From: Streptomyces sp. ISL-98 | Lineage (GTDB): Bacteria > Actinomycetota > Actinomycetes > Streptomycetales > Streptomycetaceae | NCBI RefSeq assembly: GCF_018614055.1 | Contig: NZ_JAGGPB010000019.1 | Coordinates: forward strand, 1-64,000 | DNA length: 64,000 nucleotides | Direction: 5' to 3' | In this document: positions 6,379 to 15,736 of the stretch, piece after piece | Numbering within the stretch: the stretch's first letter is position 1 | Layout of the letters: every line of letters starts with the position of its first letter | Notes under the pieces: model-generated | What the model was told of the DNA's origin: nothing | Seen by the model: only the letters and a program-made list of their open reading frames with translations | Database searches by the model: none | Program-made: the position numbers and the translations under genes

Positions 6379-7923
6379 TTGCGTCGTCTGTCCTTACCCC
6401 GAGCCGACTTCACCGCTTCCCTTGTCGTCTTCCTCGTGGCTCTGCCGCTGTGCGTGGGCGTCGCCGTCGCGTCCGGCGTACCGGCCGAGCTCGGCCTGAT
6501 CACCGGCATCGTCGGCGGGCTCGTCGCCGGGGCGCTGCCCGGCAGCAGCCTGCACGTCAGCGGCCCGGCCGCCGGGCTCACCGTCCTCGTGTACGAAGCC
6601 GTGCAGCGGTACGGCGTCGGCGCGTTGGGGGTTCTTGTCCTGGCCGCCGGACTGATGCAGTTGGCGATGGGTGCGCTCCGGCTCGGGCGGTGGTTCCGGG
6701 CGATTTCCGTGGCCGTCGTCCAGGGGATGCTCGCCGGGATCGGACTCGTGCTCGTGACCGGGCAGGTCTATGCGATGGCCGATGCGGTGGCGCCTGCGGG
6801 CGGGGTGGCGAAGATCGCCGGGCTGCCGGGGCTGTTGTTCAGTGGTTCCGCCCGTCCCGAAGCGCTCGCTCTGGGGGTGGGGGCGGTCTTGGTGCTGGTC
6901 TTGTGGCCGAAGTGGCTGGGGGTGGCGCGGGTGGCTGGTTGGGTGCGGGTGGCCCGCGTGGTGCGGGTGGTGCGTGTAGTGCCTGCGCCGCTTGTGGCTG
7001 TGGGGCTCGCGTCGGGGGTGACCGCGCTGCTGGAACTGCCGGTACGGCGCGTGGAGGTGCAGGGGCTGTTGGATGCCGTGCAGCCGCCGGACGCGGCCTC
7101 GTTCGTGCGGCTCGCGGAGTTCGGGGCCGTCGGGACGGTGCTTGCCTTCGCGCTGATCGCCTCCGCCGAGTCGTTGTTCAGCGCGACCGCCGTGGACCGC
7201 CTGCACAACGGGCCGCGCACGGATTACGACAAGGAACTGATGGCGCAGGGCGCGGGCAACGCGGTCTGCGGGGTGCTGGGGGCGCTGCCGATGACCGCCG
7301 TCATCGTGCGCAGCGCCGCGAATGTGCGGGCGGGCGGGCGCACGAAGGCTTCGCGGGTGCTGCACGGCGTGTGGCTGCTGGTGTTCGCGGCGGCGGTGCC
7401 CGCGGCTCTCGGAGTGATTCCGGTGGCGGCGCTGGCCGGGATCCTCGTGCACGCGGGCTGGAAGCTCATTCCCGTACGGGAATTGGTGCCGCTGTGGCGT
7501 GAGCACCGTGGGGAGGCGGTTGTGCTGGCGGTGACGACGGGCGCGATCGTGGCGACGAACCTCTTCGAAGGGGTACTGGTCGGGCTGCTGCTGGCCGTCG
7601 CGAAGACCGCGTGGGACACCAGCCATGTGCATGTGGAGACGGAGGATCTGGGGGCGGAGGAGGGGTTGCGGGTGCGGGTGCTGGGGAACGCGACGTTCCT
7701 GCGGCTGCCGAAGCTGATGGACGCACTGGAGGCGTTGCCGCACGACCGCCCCGTACAGCTGGACCTGGGCGGCCTGCGGCACGTTGACCACGCGTGCACG
7801 GCGGCACTGGAGGGGTGGGCGGAGCGGAGGCGGGGGCCGCGTGCGGGGCATGCGGGTGCCGGTGGGGATGCTGCGTCGGGGGACGGCGAGGACGACGGGG
7901 TGGCTTCGGCACTCGTGGCTTGA
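6379..7923 (+). CDS. SulP family anion transporter
   Basis: The 514 aa protein is an integral membrane transporter with about 10-12 hydrophobic segments, beginning at the typical LPRADFTASLVVFLVALPL. SulP proteins carry sulfate, bicarbonate or other anions. The C-terminus (about 430-490) resembles a shortened STAS domain (LGGLRHVDHACTAALEGW). The start is taken as TTG 6379, because GGAGG (6368-6372) is 6 nt upstream and the family N-terminus begins there. The last 25 residues are low-complexity Gly/Ala/Asp. The anion cannot be decided; no sulfate-assimilation gene or carbonic anhydrase is adjacent. Confidence 0.88.
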   Translation: MRRLSLPRADFTASLVVFLVALPLCVGVAVASGVPAELGLITGIVGGLVAGALPGSSLHVSGPAAGLTVLVYEAVQRYGVGALGVLVLAAGLMQLAMGALRLGRWFRAISVAVVQGMLAGIGLVLVTGQVYAMADAVAPAGGVAKIAGLPGLLFSGSARPEALALGVGAVLVLVLWPKWLGVARVAGWVRVARVVRVVRVVPAPLVAVGLASGVTALLELPVRRVEVQGLLDAVQPPDAASFVRLAEFGAVGTVLAFALIASAESLFSATAVDRLHNGPRTDYDKELMAQGAGNAVCGVLGALPMTAVIVRSAANVRAGGRTKASRVLHGVWLLVFAAAVPAALGVIPVAALAGILVHAGWKLIPVRELVPLWREHRGEAVVLAVTTGAIVATNLFEGVLVGLLLAVAKTAWDTSHVHVETEDLGAEEGLRVRVLGNATFLRLPKLMDALEALPHDRPVQLDLGGLRHVDHACTAALEGWAERRRGPRAGHAGAGGDAASGDGEDDGVASALVA

Positions 7924-7956
7924 TGGCCGGGGTGCGGTAGGTGGGTGGGAGCGCGG

Positions 7957-8721
7957 TCAGTGGGAGGTTCGGGCCACTGTCAGGTCCAGTGCGTACGCCT
8001 CTTCGACGATGCCGTCCGGGAAGAGTGTGAGGAGCTCGGCCCGTTCGGCGGCCAGTACCGGCGCCGCGGCCGACTTGCCCAGCACCGCGAAGTACGAGCG
8101 GCTGCCCAGGTGGGCGAGGTGCGTGTCCAGCGGGATGCGACGCGTCCAGTGAAGGCGGCGGAAGACAGGGTCGAGGGACGTCGGGGCATGGCGCTTGATG
8201 ATGGCCACGGCCTCGTCGGTGAGGCTGTGGCCGTGGTAGCCGGGCAGGGCCCGGGCGAGCCGCGCCTCCTGTGCGGCGGTCCACTCGGTGTCCGGGTCGG
8301 GGACGTTCCACCAGACGGCAAGGGCCCCGCCCGGCCTGAGCACGCGCAGAGCTTCCGGGACGGAGCGGGCCTGGTCGGTCCAGTGCCAGGACTGGGCGTA
8401 CGTGATGAGGTCGGCGGTGGCTGCGGCGAAGGGGAGGGCGTTGCCGTCGGCGCGTACGAGAGGTACATCCGGCAGTGACTGCCGCAGCTGGGCGGCCATG
8501 CCGGGCCCCGGCTCGACGGCGGTGACACGGGCGCCACGGTCGCGCAGGAGGCGAGTGGCTATGCCGGTGCCGGCACCGATGTCGAGGGTGCGGGCCCCGG
8601 GAAAGGGGCGGCCCGTCAACTCCTCAACGGCGTTGAAGAGGGCGGGCGGGTAGCCGGGGCGCGCGGCGGCGTACTGGGCGGCGACGGTGTCGAAGGAGAG
8701 GGCGAAGTCGTGGGTGGCCAT
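7957..8721 (-). CDS. class I SAM-dependent methyltransferase
   Basis: The 254 aa protein has the class I methyltransferase fold: motif I TLDIGAGTGIATRLL near residues 44-58, acidic motif II end VTAVEPGPGM, a DGNALPF segment, and LRVLRPGGALAVWW. Methyltransf_11-type enzymes of this family modify small molecules or lipids. The N-terminal FALSFDTVAAQYAAARPGYPPALF is typical of an uncharacterised actinobacterial subgroup. It is monocistronic, converging on sulP with a 33-bp gap. The substrate is unknown. Confidence 0.88.
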   Translation of the reverse strand: MATHDFALSFDTVAAQYAAARPGYPPALFNAVEELTGRPFPGARTLDIGAGTGIATRLLRDRGARVTAVEPGPGMAAQLRQSLPDVPLVRADGNALPFAAATADLITYAQSWHWTDQARSVPEALRVLRPGGALAVWWNVPDPDTEWTAAQEARLARALPGYHGHSLTDEAVAIIKRHAPTSLDPVFRRLHWTRRIPLDTHLAHLGSRSYFAVLGKSAAAPVLAAERAELLTLFPDGIVEEAYALDLTVARTSH

Positions 8722-9024
8722 GGCCTCATCCTGCGGCGTGGAGAGCGGGTGGCGCCTGGGGTTGTCTCTTTTCCCGGGGCGCGGGGGCTTGTGGGGTTGC
8801 CCTGGCAGAAGAGGTGAAGGGGGCGCGTGGGCGCTGCGCTGGGCTTTCCCCTAACCGCCCCCATCCCGAAACCGGGGGCAGGCCCCAGGCCCGCAACGGC
8901 GGCACCGCCCGGCGCCACCGGCGCCTCGGGGGCCCTCGCCCGGGGCCCTGGCGGAGGTCCGGAGATCTGGATTCGGCTCGGCCCCGTCGGCCCGCGTTCT
9001 AGCGTTCCGGGGCGGGGGCTCCGG
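8722..9024. other. intergenic region with a degenerate GC-rich dispersed repeat
   Basis: No gene is supported in these 303 bp. The segment about 8847-8898, which runs TTTCCCCTAACCGCCCCC and then GAAACCGGGGGCAGGCCCC, looks like a worn copy of a GC-rich intergenic element common in Streptomyces (recall only). The rest is GC-rich with small hairpins such as GGGGGCCCTCGCCCGGGGCCC near 8928-8948. Confidence 0.4.
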
Positions 9025-9522
9025 CTACCTTCGCTTCGGCTTCGGCTTCGTCTTGCGGGCTGCCGGGTTGCCCGTGCGTGTGCCTCGGCGGCGTTCGTAC
9101 TGGGTTACGGCCGTCTCGTACTCCGTGCGGTGCAGCTTCTCGCCCGGGGCCTCCGTCAGTGAGCGGAAGAAGCAGGCGAGGAGTACGCCGACGAAGCCGA
9201 TGCCCTTCAGGCTGCGGAGCGTTGCCTCTGTCGTCGGGTCCGGGCGGCGGGTGTAGCCCTGCCACGTGCGGCGGAACGCGATCGCGCTGCAGATGGCGAA
9301 CATCGCGACGAGCAGGATGTTGACGAAGCCGCCGACGTCCGCGATCGCCAGGCCGTCGTAGGCGAAGCGCAGCACGAAGCAGCCTGCCGCCGCTGCTGCC
9401 AGTGAGCCCACAGCCACCCCGGCGCGGCGCAGCCCGTAGCCGTTGTCGTGGCTCACCCACGTCGTGCCGAAGAAGCGGATGGGAGTGGGGGTGGGGGGTG
9501 TGTTCCTGGTGGGCTCGCTCAC
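9025..9522 (-). CDS. small multi-spanning membrane protein of unknown function
   Basis: The 165 aa protein has hydrophobic stretches near residues 36-60 (VAVGSLAAAAAGCFVLRFAY), 64-84 (GGFVNILLVAMFAICSAIAF) and 108-122 (FVGVLLACFF), suggesting three membrane helices. The N-terminus is Pro/Thr-rich and the C-terminus is strongly basic (KTKPKPKRR), likely cytoplasmic. I do not recognise the family. The basic end could touch nucleic acid or membrane lipids, which is only a guess. It lies just downstream of the small SH3-like gene on the same strand with a 28-bp gap and could be co-transcribed with it. Confidence 0.7.
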   Translation of the reverse strand: MSEPTRNTPPTPTPIRFFGTTWVSHDNGYGLRRAGVAVGSLAAAAAGCFVLRFAYDGLAIADVGGFVNILLVAMFAICSAIAFRRTWQGYTRRPDPTTEATLRSLKGIGFVGVLLACFFRSLTEAPGEKLHRTEYETAVTQYERRRGTRTGNPAARKTKPKPKRR

Positions 9523-9550
9523 GCGGGCGATTATCCCCTGCCCCCGCGCG

Positions 9551-9865
9551 TCAGGAGCAGCGCGGTGCCACGTAGCCGTCGCTGCCCGTCTTGATGTACG
9601 CGTCCGAGACGAACTGGCCGCTCGCGATGTTGGACCAGAGATTCGTCGTGCCGTACGGGCCGGTCACCCACGTGCCGGGGCACTGGCAGTTGATCGGCAC
9701 GGTGGCGCCGTACGGGAGGACCTTCACGATCCTGTAGTTCGTGCCCGGGCCGCTTCGGACGTTCACCCTGTAGCCCGGGGCCACCGGGTACCTGACCGCC
9801 AGCGTGCCTGCCGTGGCCGTCGCCTCGGCGGTCTGTGCGGGCTCTGTGCTCTCTTCTGTGGCCAT
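9551..9865 (-). CDS. small SH3-like domain protein
   Basis: The 104 aa protein ends in a bacterial SH3 (SH3b) domain: YRVNVRSGPGTNYRIVKVLPYGATV near residues 33-57 has the RSGPGT...V pattern. There are three Cys residues (CQC near 61-63 and one near the C-terminus). The N-terminal 25 residues are Thr/Ala/Glu-rich with no signal peptide, which is odd for SH3b domains that usually act on the cell wall. ATG 9865 has GGGGGAG upstream. The role is unknown; a non-classical exported or intracellular peptide-binding role is possible. Confidence 0.72.
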   Translation of the reverse strand: MATEESTEPAQTAEATATAGTLAVRYPVAPGYRVNVRSGPGTNYRIVKVLPYGATVPINCQCPGTWVTGPYGTTNLWSNIASGQFVSDAYIKTGSDGYVAPRCS

Positions 9866-9922
9866 TTCGGTCTCCCCCGTTGATGTTCGTTCTCCGTACG
9901 CCGCGCAGGCTAGCAACCCGCA

Positions 9923-9951
9923 CCGACATCGCACGCATCATCGACTAGGCT
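9923..9951 (+). promoter_or_regulatory. promoter of the protein kinase gene
   Basis: CCGACA (9923-9928) and TAGGCT (9946-9951) are separated by 17 bp, a good housekeeping-type promoter for Streptomyces. It lies 43 bp upstream of the kinase start. Confidence 0.5.
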
Positions 9952-9993
9952 CCGTGCGTCGCGCTTGCGGACGAACACACACGGGGGTGGACG

Positions 9994-12189
9994 ATGCCGC
10001 CGCTGCGCAGAACCGGGACAGGACCGGAAGCGGAGCATCCGGAATATGCCGGGCAGTATCGGCTGGAGTCGGTACTGGGCTCAGGCGGCATGGGTGTCGT
10101 CCATCTGGCCACGTCCGCCTCGGGGTTGCGGCTTGCCGTCAAGGTGGTGCACGCCGACTTCGCCGCAGATCCCGAGTTCCGGGCCCGCTTCAGGCAAGAG
10201 GTCGCCGCTGCCCGCCGGGTGAGCGGTGCCTTCACCGCACCCGTCGTGGACGCAGACACCGACGCCGAACGCCCCTGGATGGCCACCCTCTTCATCGAGG
10301 GGCCGACCCTCGCCGAGCGCGTCAAGCGGAACGGCCCTCTGGGCACCGAGGAGTTGCTGAGGCTCGGTGCCGGGCTCGCCGAGTCGCTGCGCGACATCCA
10401 CCGCGCCGGTGTGGTGCACCGCGATCTCAAGCCGAGCAATGTGCTGCTGGCCGCCGACGGGCCCAAGGTCATCGACTTCGGCATCTCCCGGCCGTCGGAC
10501 AGCGATCTGCGTACGGAGACGGGCAAGCTGATCGGTACGCCGCCCTTCATGGCGCCCGAGCAGTTCCAGCGTCCGCGCGAAGTCGGCCCCGCCGCGGATG
10601 TGTTCGCGATGGGCTCCGTACTGGTTCACGCGGCGACAGGCAGCGGGCCCTTCGACTCCGACAGCCCGTACATCGTGGCGTACCAGGTGGTCCATGACGA
10701 GCCTGACCTGACGGGCGTACCGGAGGCCCTCGCCCCGCTCTTCGCCCGCTGCCTCGCGAAGGACCCCGACGACCGGCCCACGCCGGACGGGCTGATGATG
10801 GCGCTGCGCTCCGCCGCGTACCGGACCGGAGACGACACCCAGGCCTTCATACCCGCGCAGCGGACGCCCAGCCGGGTGGAGGGGGCGGTGAGGGGGCAGG
10901 CGAGCGGGCCGGTACAGCGGAGTGAGGTGGAAGCCGAGCCGCAGCCGGGCAGCCCCATCCGTATCCGTCGGCGCGTCGTCCGGCGGGCCGTCCTCGCCGT
11001 CGCGCTGGCATCCCTTGTCGTGGGCGGGGCGTTCGGCGTACGCGCCCTGACCGCCGACGACGGCCGCCACCCCGCCCCCTCCCCCGCCGCCCAGCAGTCC
11101 GGGACCGGCGAAGGCTCGCGGCCCTGGCACGTCTCCCTCCAGGGCGGCGGTGACGGCGCGAGCAGTGCCGCCTCCTGTTCGTACGCCGACAGCTCCCTCT
11201 ACTGCAACGCCCCCGGCATCAGCGCCTCCCGCCTGAACGCCGCCGACGGCACCGTCGCCTGGTCGAAGAAGACCGGCGCCGGCTCCGAGCCGGCCTGGGA
11301 CGACACCGCGCCCGTACTCTCCGGAGGACTGCTGCATGTCGTGGCACCCGGCGGGGAACGCCTGGAGGCTCTCGATCCGAAGTCCGGCGATCGCCGTTGG
11401 AGCGTCGACGCGTCCGCCCACCCCGTGGTCCTGCACACCCGGAAGTCGGTGCTCCTCGTGTCCCCGGACGGGACCGTCGAAGCCGTCAACAGCGCCACGG
11501 GGAAAACGCGCTGGACCCGGCGCCACGGCGTACCCGGCACCCAGTGGATGTCGCCGTCGCCCGGCCACGAGGGTCCCGTCTTCGCCGTCACCCCCTCGGC
11601 GGACGGCACGGCGAGCACAGTCGTCGCGGTCGACCCCGACAACGGCTCCGCGCTCTGGACGCAGCGTCTGAACGGGATGCTCACTCCCGTCGCCGCGTCC
11701 GACGGAGCCCTGTTCCTGCTGTCCTACGACACCGCCAGCCTCACCCGCGCTGTCGTACGCCTCGACACCACGGCCCGTACCGCCCGCCGTATCCCCCTTC
11801 TCGCGCCCGTAGACCAGGCGCAGGCGGCTGTACGCGGCGACACGGCGTACATCTTCGGCGCAGGCGGCTCCCTCGTCGCCGTGGACACCCGCCGCACCGC
11901 GAGCGCGCAGCAGGCTCAGCAGTGGCGGCTCGAAACATCGGTCAGCCACGCATCACGGCCGGTCGCGACCGCCGGCCGCGTCTACCTGACGGCGGCCGAC
12001 GGGCGACTGCTGGCGGTGGACGCCGCCGACGGAAGGCTGCTCGGCCAGACCAGGCCGCGTATGGCCGAGGCGCCCGACACGTTCGCCACGACCCTGCCTG
12101 CCCCGACTGCGGCCGCCGGCAAGGTCTTCGCGACAGCGCCCGACGGGTCGGTCTTCGCCGTGGACGACGGAGACCCGGCGCGCTGGTGA
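9994..12189 (+). CDS. transmembrane Ser/Thr protein kinase with PQQ-type beta-propeller
   Basis: The 731 aa protein has a Hanks-type kinase domain (about 20-275): glycine loop GSGGMG (29-34), Lys 50 in AVKV, HRDLKPSN (142-149), DFG (161-163), APE (187-189). All catalytic residues are present. A Ser/Thr-rich juxtamembrane linker is followed by one membrane helix near 330-348 (AVLAVALASLVVGGAFGV). The outside part (about 380-730) contains repeated WD40/PQQ-like blades such as LDPKSGDRRWSVD, VDPDNGSALWTQR and VDAADGRLLGQT. In the PknB group the outer domain senses ligands, while here a propeller replaces PASTA repeats. The start has GGGGGTGG upstream. A bidirectional terminator follows. Confidence 0.93.
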   Translation: MPPLRRTGTGPEAEHPEYAGQYRLESVLGSGGMGVVHLATSASGLRLAVKVVHADFAADPEFRARFRQEVAAARRVSGAFTAPVVDADTDAERPWMATLFIEGPTLAERVKRNGPLGTEELLRLGAGLAESLRDIHRAGVVHRDLKPSNVLLAADGPKVIDFGISRPSDSDLRTETGKLIGTPPFMAPEQFQRPREVGPAADVFAMGSVLVHAATGSGPFDSDSPYIVAYQVVHDEPDLTGVPEALAPLFARCLAKDPDDRPTPDGLMMALRSAAYRTGDDTQAFIPAQRTPSRVEGAVRGQASGPVQRSEVEAEPQPGSPIRIRRRVVRRAVLAVALASLVVGGAFGVRALTADDGRHPAPSPAAQQSGTGEGSRPWHVSLQGGGDGASSAASCSYADSSLYCNAPGISASRLNAADGTVAWSKKTGAGSEPAWDDTAPVLSGGLLHVVAPGGERLEALDPKSGDRRWSVDASAHPVVLHTRKSVLLVSPDGTVEAVNSATGKTRWTRRHGVPGTQWMSPSPGHEGPVFAVTPSADGTASTVVAVDPDNGSALWTQRLNGMLTPVAASDGALFLLSYDTASLTRAVVRLDTTARTARRIPLLAPVDQAQAAVRGDTAYIFGAGGSLVAVDTRRTASAQQAQQWRLETSVSHASRPVATAGRVYLTAADGRLLAVDAADGRLLGQTRPRMAEAPDTFATTLPAPTAAAGKVFATAPDGSVFAVDDGDPARW

Positions 12190-12213
12190 ATAGCAAGAGC
12201 CGGTGAACAGCAA

Positions 12214-12250
12214 GAAGGGAGGGACGGGCTTCGCGCCCGTCCCTCCCTTC
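12214..12250. terminator. bidirectional intrinsic terminator between the kinase gene and ilvD
   Basis: A perfect 16-bp stem (12214-12229 with 12235-12250) closes a 5-nt loop TTCGC. It serves both convergent genes. No real U tract is present on either side, as is common in Streptomyces. Confidence 0.85.
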
Positions 12251-12264
12251 CACACTTCCCAGCC

Positions 12265-14115
12265 CTAGCCGAGCATCGACACGTCCCGCACCGCACCCTT
12301 GTCCGCGCTGGTCGCCATCGCCGCGTACGCCCGCAGAGCGGCCGACACCTGGCGGTCGCGGTTCTTCGGCGCGTACACGCCGTTCAGGGCCTCGCGACGG
12401 GCCGCCAGTTCCTCGTCGGAGACGAGGAGTTCGATCGAACGGTTCGGGATGTCGATACGGATCCGGTCGCCGTCCTCGACGAGCGCGATCGCGCCGCCCG
12501 AAGCCGCCTCGGGCGAGGCGTGGCCGATGGACAGGCCCGACGTACCGCCGGAGAACCGGCCGTCCGTCACCAGCGCGCAGACCTTGCCGAGGCCTCGGCC
12601 CTTGAGGAAGGACGTCGGGTAGAGCATCTCCTGCATGCCGGGGCCGCCGCGCGGGCCCTCGTAACGGATGACGACGACGTCGCCCTCCTTGATCTCCTTG
12701 CGGAGGATCTTGTCGACGGCCTCGTCCTGCGACTCGCAGACGACGGCCGGTCCCTCGAACGTCCAGATCGACTCGTCGACACCGGCCGTCTTCACGACAC
12801 AGCCGTCCTCGGCGAGATTACCCTTGAGGACGGCCAGTCCGCCGTCCTTCGAGTACGCGTGCGCCGCGTCCCGGATGCAGCCGCCTGCCGCGTCCGTGTC
12901 GAGGGTGTCCCAGCGCTCCGACTGCGAGAAAGCGGTCGCCGACCGGACGCATCCGGGCGCGGCGTGCCACAGCTCCACGGCCTCGGGGGACGGGGAGCCG
13001 CCGCGCACGTCCCAGGCCTCCAGCCAGTCCTTGATGCCGCGCGAGTGGACGGTGTGGACGTCCTCGTTCAGCATCCCTGCGCGGTAGAGCTCACCGAGGA
13101 TGGCGGGGATGCCGCCGGCCCGGTGGATGTCTTCCATGTAGTACGTGCCGCCGGGGGCGACGTTCGGCGCGACCTTGGACAGGCAGGGCACCCGGCGCGA
13201 GACCGCGTCGATGTCCTTGAGGTCGTAGTCGAGCCCGGCCTCCTGTGCGGCGGCCAGCAGGTGCAGGATCGTGTTGGTCGAGCCGCCCATGGCGATGTCG
13301 AGGGCCATGGCGTTGTCGAAGGCCGCGCGGGTGGCGATGTTGCGGGGCAGGACCGACTCGTCGTCCTGCTCGTAGTAGCGCTTGGTGATCTCGACGACCG
13401 TACGGGCCGCGTCCTCGTACAGCGCCTTGCGGGCCGTGTGCGTGGCGAGCACCGAGCCGTTGCCCGGCAGGGAGAGGCCGATGGCCTCGGTCAGGCAGTT
13501 CATCGAGTTGGCGGTGAACATGCCGGAACACGAGCCGCAGGTAGGGCAGGCGTTCTCCTCGATACGGAGCACGTCGGCGTCGGACACGGAGTCGTTCGCC
13601 GCGTCCACCATGGCGTCGATCAGGTCGAGCTTGCGGACCGTGCCGTCGACGAGGGTGGCCTGGCCGGCCTCCATCGGGCCGCCGGAGACGAAGACGACCG
13701 GGATGTTGAGGCGCAGTGCGGCCATCAGCATGCCCGGCGTGATCTTGTCGCAGTTGGAGATGCAGATCAGCGCGTCGGCGCAGTGCGCCTCGACCATGTA
13801 CTCGACGCTGTCCGCGATCAGGTCGCGGGAGGGCAGCGAGTACAGCATTCCGGCGTGGCCCATCGCGATGCCGTCGTCGACCGCGATCGTGTTGAACTCG
13901 CGCGGCACGGCGCCCGCCGCCAGGATCGCGTCACTCACAATCCGGCCGACCGGTGCGAGGTGCGTGTGCCCGGGGACGAACTCCGTGAACGAGTTGGCGA
14001 CAGCGATGATCGGCTTGCCGATGTCACCGCTCGCTACGCCCGACGCCCGCATAAGGGCGCGCGCGCCCGCCATGTTGCGGCCGTGGGTGACTGTGCGGGA
14101 CCTCAGCTCGGGCAT
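12265..14115 (-). CDS. ilvD: dihydroxy-acid dehydratase
   Basis: IlvD dehydrates 2,3-dihydroxy-isovalerate and 2,3-dihydroxy-3-methylvalerate in valine, isoleucine and pantothenate precursor synthesis. The 616 aa length fits the family. Cluster-binding and substrate segments are visible: [26 protein letters not shown] and [22 protein letters not shown]. The enzyme binds an iron-sulfur cluster and Mg. ATG 14115 is preceded by AAGGAGCG. It is monocistronic, with the TetR gene ending 104 bp upstream and a terminator right after it. Confidence 0.97.
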   Translation of the reverse strand: MPELRSRTVTHGRNMAGARALMRASGVASGDIGKPIIAVANSFTEFVPGHTHLAPVGRIVSDAILAAGAVPREFNTIAVDDGIAMGHAGMLYSLPSRDLIADSVEYMVEAHCADALICISNCDKITPGMLMAALRLNIPVVFVSGGPMEAGQATLVDGTVRKLDLIDAMVDAANDSVSDADVLRIEENACPTCGSCSGMFTANSMNCLTEAIGLSLPGNGSVLATHTARKALYEDAARTVVEITKRYYEQDDESVLPRNIATRAAFDNAMALDIAMGGSTNTILHLLAAAQEAGLDYDLKDIDAVSRRVPCLSKVAPNVAPGGTYYMEDIHRAGGIPAILGELYRAGMLNEDVHTVHSRGIKDWLEAWDVRGGSPSPEAVELWHAAPGCVRSATAFSQSERWDTLDTDAAGGCIRDAAHAYSKDGGLAVLKGNLAEDGCVVKTAGVDESIWTFEGPAVVCESQDEAVDKILRKEIKEGDVVVIRYEGPRGGPGMQEMLYPTSFLKGRGLGKVCALVTDGRFSGGTSGLSIGHASPEAASGGAIALVEDGDRIRIDIPNRSIELLVSDEELAARREALNGVYAPKNRDRQVSAALRAYAAMATSADKGAVRDVSMLG

Positions 14116-14219
14116 CGTCGCTCGCTCCTTAGGCAGATGAGACTTACTCCGAGCGTACGCCTCGGATCCAGGATCTGGACAGCATGTCCGGTATCCGGGA
14201 CGGGCTGCTCAGCCTTCGG

Positions 14220-14831
14220 TCACGCCTCGGCGAGATACCGCTGGAGCGTCGGCGCCACCATCTCGATGATCTTCTCCGGGTCCACCGACGCCAGCGGCTC
14301 CGCCTTGATGACGTACCGCAGAATCGCGATGCCCACCATGTGCGAGGCGGCGAGCTCCGCCCGGAAGGTCGGATCCGGTACATCGAGTTCCGCCGCGACC
14401 CGTTCGAGCAGACGGCGCAGTACGAACGTACGCAGCACCTTCGCCGCCGTCTCGTTCGTCAGCGCCGACCGTACGACCGCGAGCAGCGGCGCCCTGGTCG
14501 CCGGGTTCTCCCATACGCCGATGAAGTAGCGGGCCAGCCGCTCCCCGATGCCCTCCTTGCCCTGGGCGAGGACTGCGGGCACCACCAGCGCGGGCTCGAA
14601 GGACATCTCGATGGCAGCGGCGAAGACGTCGTCCTTCGTGCCGAAGTAGTGGTGGACGAGCGCCGCGTCGACGCCCGCCGCCTTCGCGATGCCGCGCATG
14701 GACGTCTTGTCGTAGCCGCGCTCGGCGAATTCGTCGCGGGCTGCCTGGAGGATCCGCTCGCGCGCTCCCGGCCCCGCGTCGTCCGGCGAACGGCGCGGCC
14801 GGCCGCGCCGTCGCGGCTCCGTGTCGCTCAC
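14220..14831 (-). CDS. TetR family transcriptional regulator
   Basis: The 203 aa protein has an N-terminal TetR helix-turn-helix (about 25-70: [40 protein letters not shown]) after a basic RRRGRPRR stretch, and a helical ligand domain. GTG 14831 overlaps the stop of the isomerase gene as GTGA, so the two are translationally coupled. The target and ligand are unknown; it may control its own operon or ilvD, which lies downstream on the same strand. Confidence 0.9.
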   Translation of the reverse strand: MSDTEPRRRGRPRRSPDDAGPGARERILQAARDEFAERGYDKTSMRGIAKAAGVDAALVHHYFGTKDDVFAAAIEMSFEPALVVPAVLAQGKEGIGERLARYFIGVWENPATRAPLLAVVRSALTNETAAKVLRTFVLRRLLERVAAELDVPDPTFRAELAASHMVGIAILRYVIKAEPLASVDPEKIIEMVAPTLQRYLAEA

Positions 14832-15646
14832 TGCTGGGGCACCCGGGACGCGAGGTGCAGACGGGTGAAGGCGAGGGCCTCGGCGAGGTCGGCCTCCCGT
14901 TCGGCGGACGACATCGCCCGCCGGGTATTGACCTCGATGACGACATGGCCGTCGAAGCCGCTGCGCGCGAGCCGCTCCAGTACCTGGGCGCAGGGCTGGT
15001 TGCCGCGCCCCGGCACCAGGTGCTCGTCCTTCGCCGAGCCCTTGCCGTCCGCGAGGTGGACGTGGCCGAGACGGTCGCCCATCCGGTCGATCATGGCGAG
15101 GGTGTCGGTACGGGCGGTCGCGGTGTGCGAGAGGTCGACGGTGAAGTGCCGGTAGTCGTCCTTGGTCACGTCCCACTCGGGGGCGTACGCAAGCATCTCG
15201 CGGTCCTTGTAGCGCCAGGGGTACATGTTCTCGACGGCGAAGCGGACGTCCGTCTCGTTCGCCATGCGCCAGATCCCGTTGACGAAATCGCGGGCGTACT
15301 GCCGCTGCCAGCGGAAGGGCGGGTGTACGACCACGGCCGACGCACCGAGCTTCTCGGCGGCCGCCTGCGCCCGCTGGAGCTTCACCCACGGGTCCGTGGA
15401 CCAGACGCGCTGCGTGATGAGCAGACAGGGCGCGTGGACGGCCAGGATCGGCACGCCGTGGTAGTCGGAGAGTCTGCGCAGCGCCTCGATGTCCTGGCTG
15501 ACGGGGTCCGTCCACACCATGATCTCGACGCCGTCGTAGCCGAGGCGTGCCGCGATCTCGAAGGCCGTCGCCGTCGACTCCGGATACACGGACGCCGTGG
15601 ACAGTGCGACCTTCGCATCCGGGATGCGCACCACTGGATCTGCCAC
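14828..15646 (-). CDS. sugar phosphate isomerase/epimerase-like TIM-barrel protein
   Basis: The 272 aa protein belongs to the xylose-isomerase-like AP_endonuc_2 superfamily. Likely metal ligands are seen in the order expected: EIMVW near 41, HAPCL near 70, VVHPPF near 107, VENMYPW near 140, VDLSHTAT near 170, VHLADGKG near 196 and VIEVNTRR near 242. The reaction is unknown. In mycobacteria a homologous gene sits next to ppx and near proC, an arrangement partly kept here, which suggests a conserved role linked to phosphate or polyphosphate metabolism (inference). Coupled to the downstream TetR gene by a 4-bp overlap. Confidence 0.85.
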   Translation of the reverse strand: MADPVVRIPDAKVALSTASVYPESTATAFEIAARLGYDGVEIMVWTDPVSQDIEALRRLSDYHGVPILAVHAPCLLITQRVWSTDPWVKLQRAQAAAEKLGASAVVVHPPFRWQRQYARDFVNGIWRMANETDVRFAVENMYPWRYKDREMLAYAPEWDVTKDDYRHFTVDLSHTATARTDTLAMIDRMGDRLGHVHLADGKGSAKDEHLVPGRGNQPCAQVLERLARSGFDGHVVIEVNTRRAMSSAEREADLAEALAFTRLHLASRVPQQ

Positions 15647-15736
15647 GAGGGACAGCGTACGGGCCGCCCCCGGGTGGGTGTCAGGCGGTCAGCGCGTCGT
15701 TGACGTGTTCGTCATGGTCTCGCCGTCGCCGTGTCG

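Noticed and set aside
10081..11949. 622-codon open frame antisense to the kinase gene
   Set aside because: Shadow of a high-GC gene; no ribosome site or domain.
12520..14529. 669-codon open frame antisense to ilvD
   Set aside because: Shadow of ilvD; Arg/Asp/Val-rich low-complexity translation.
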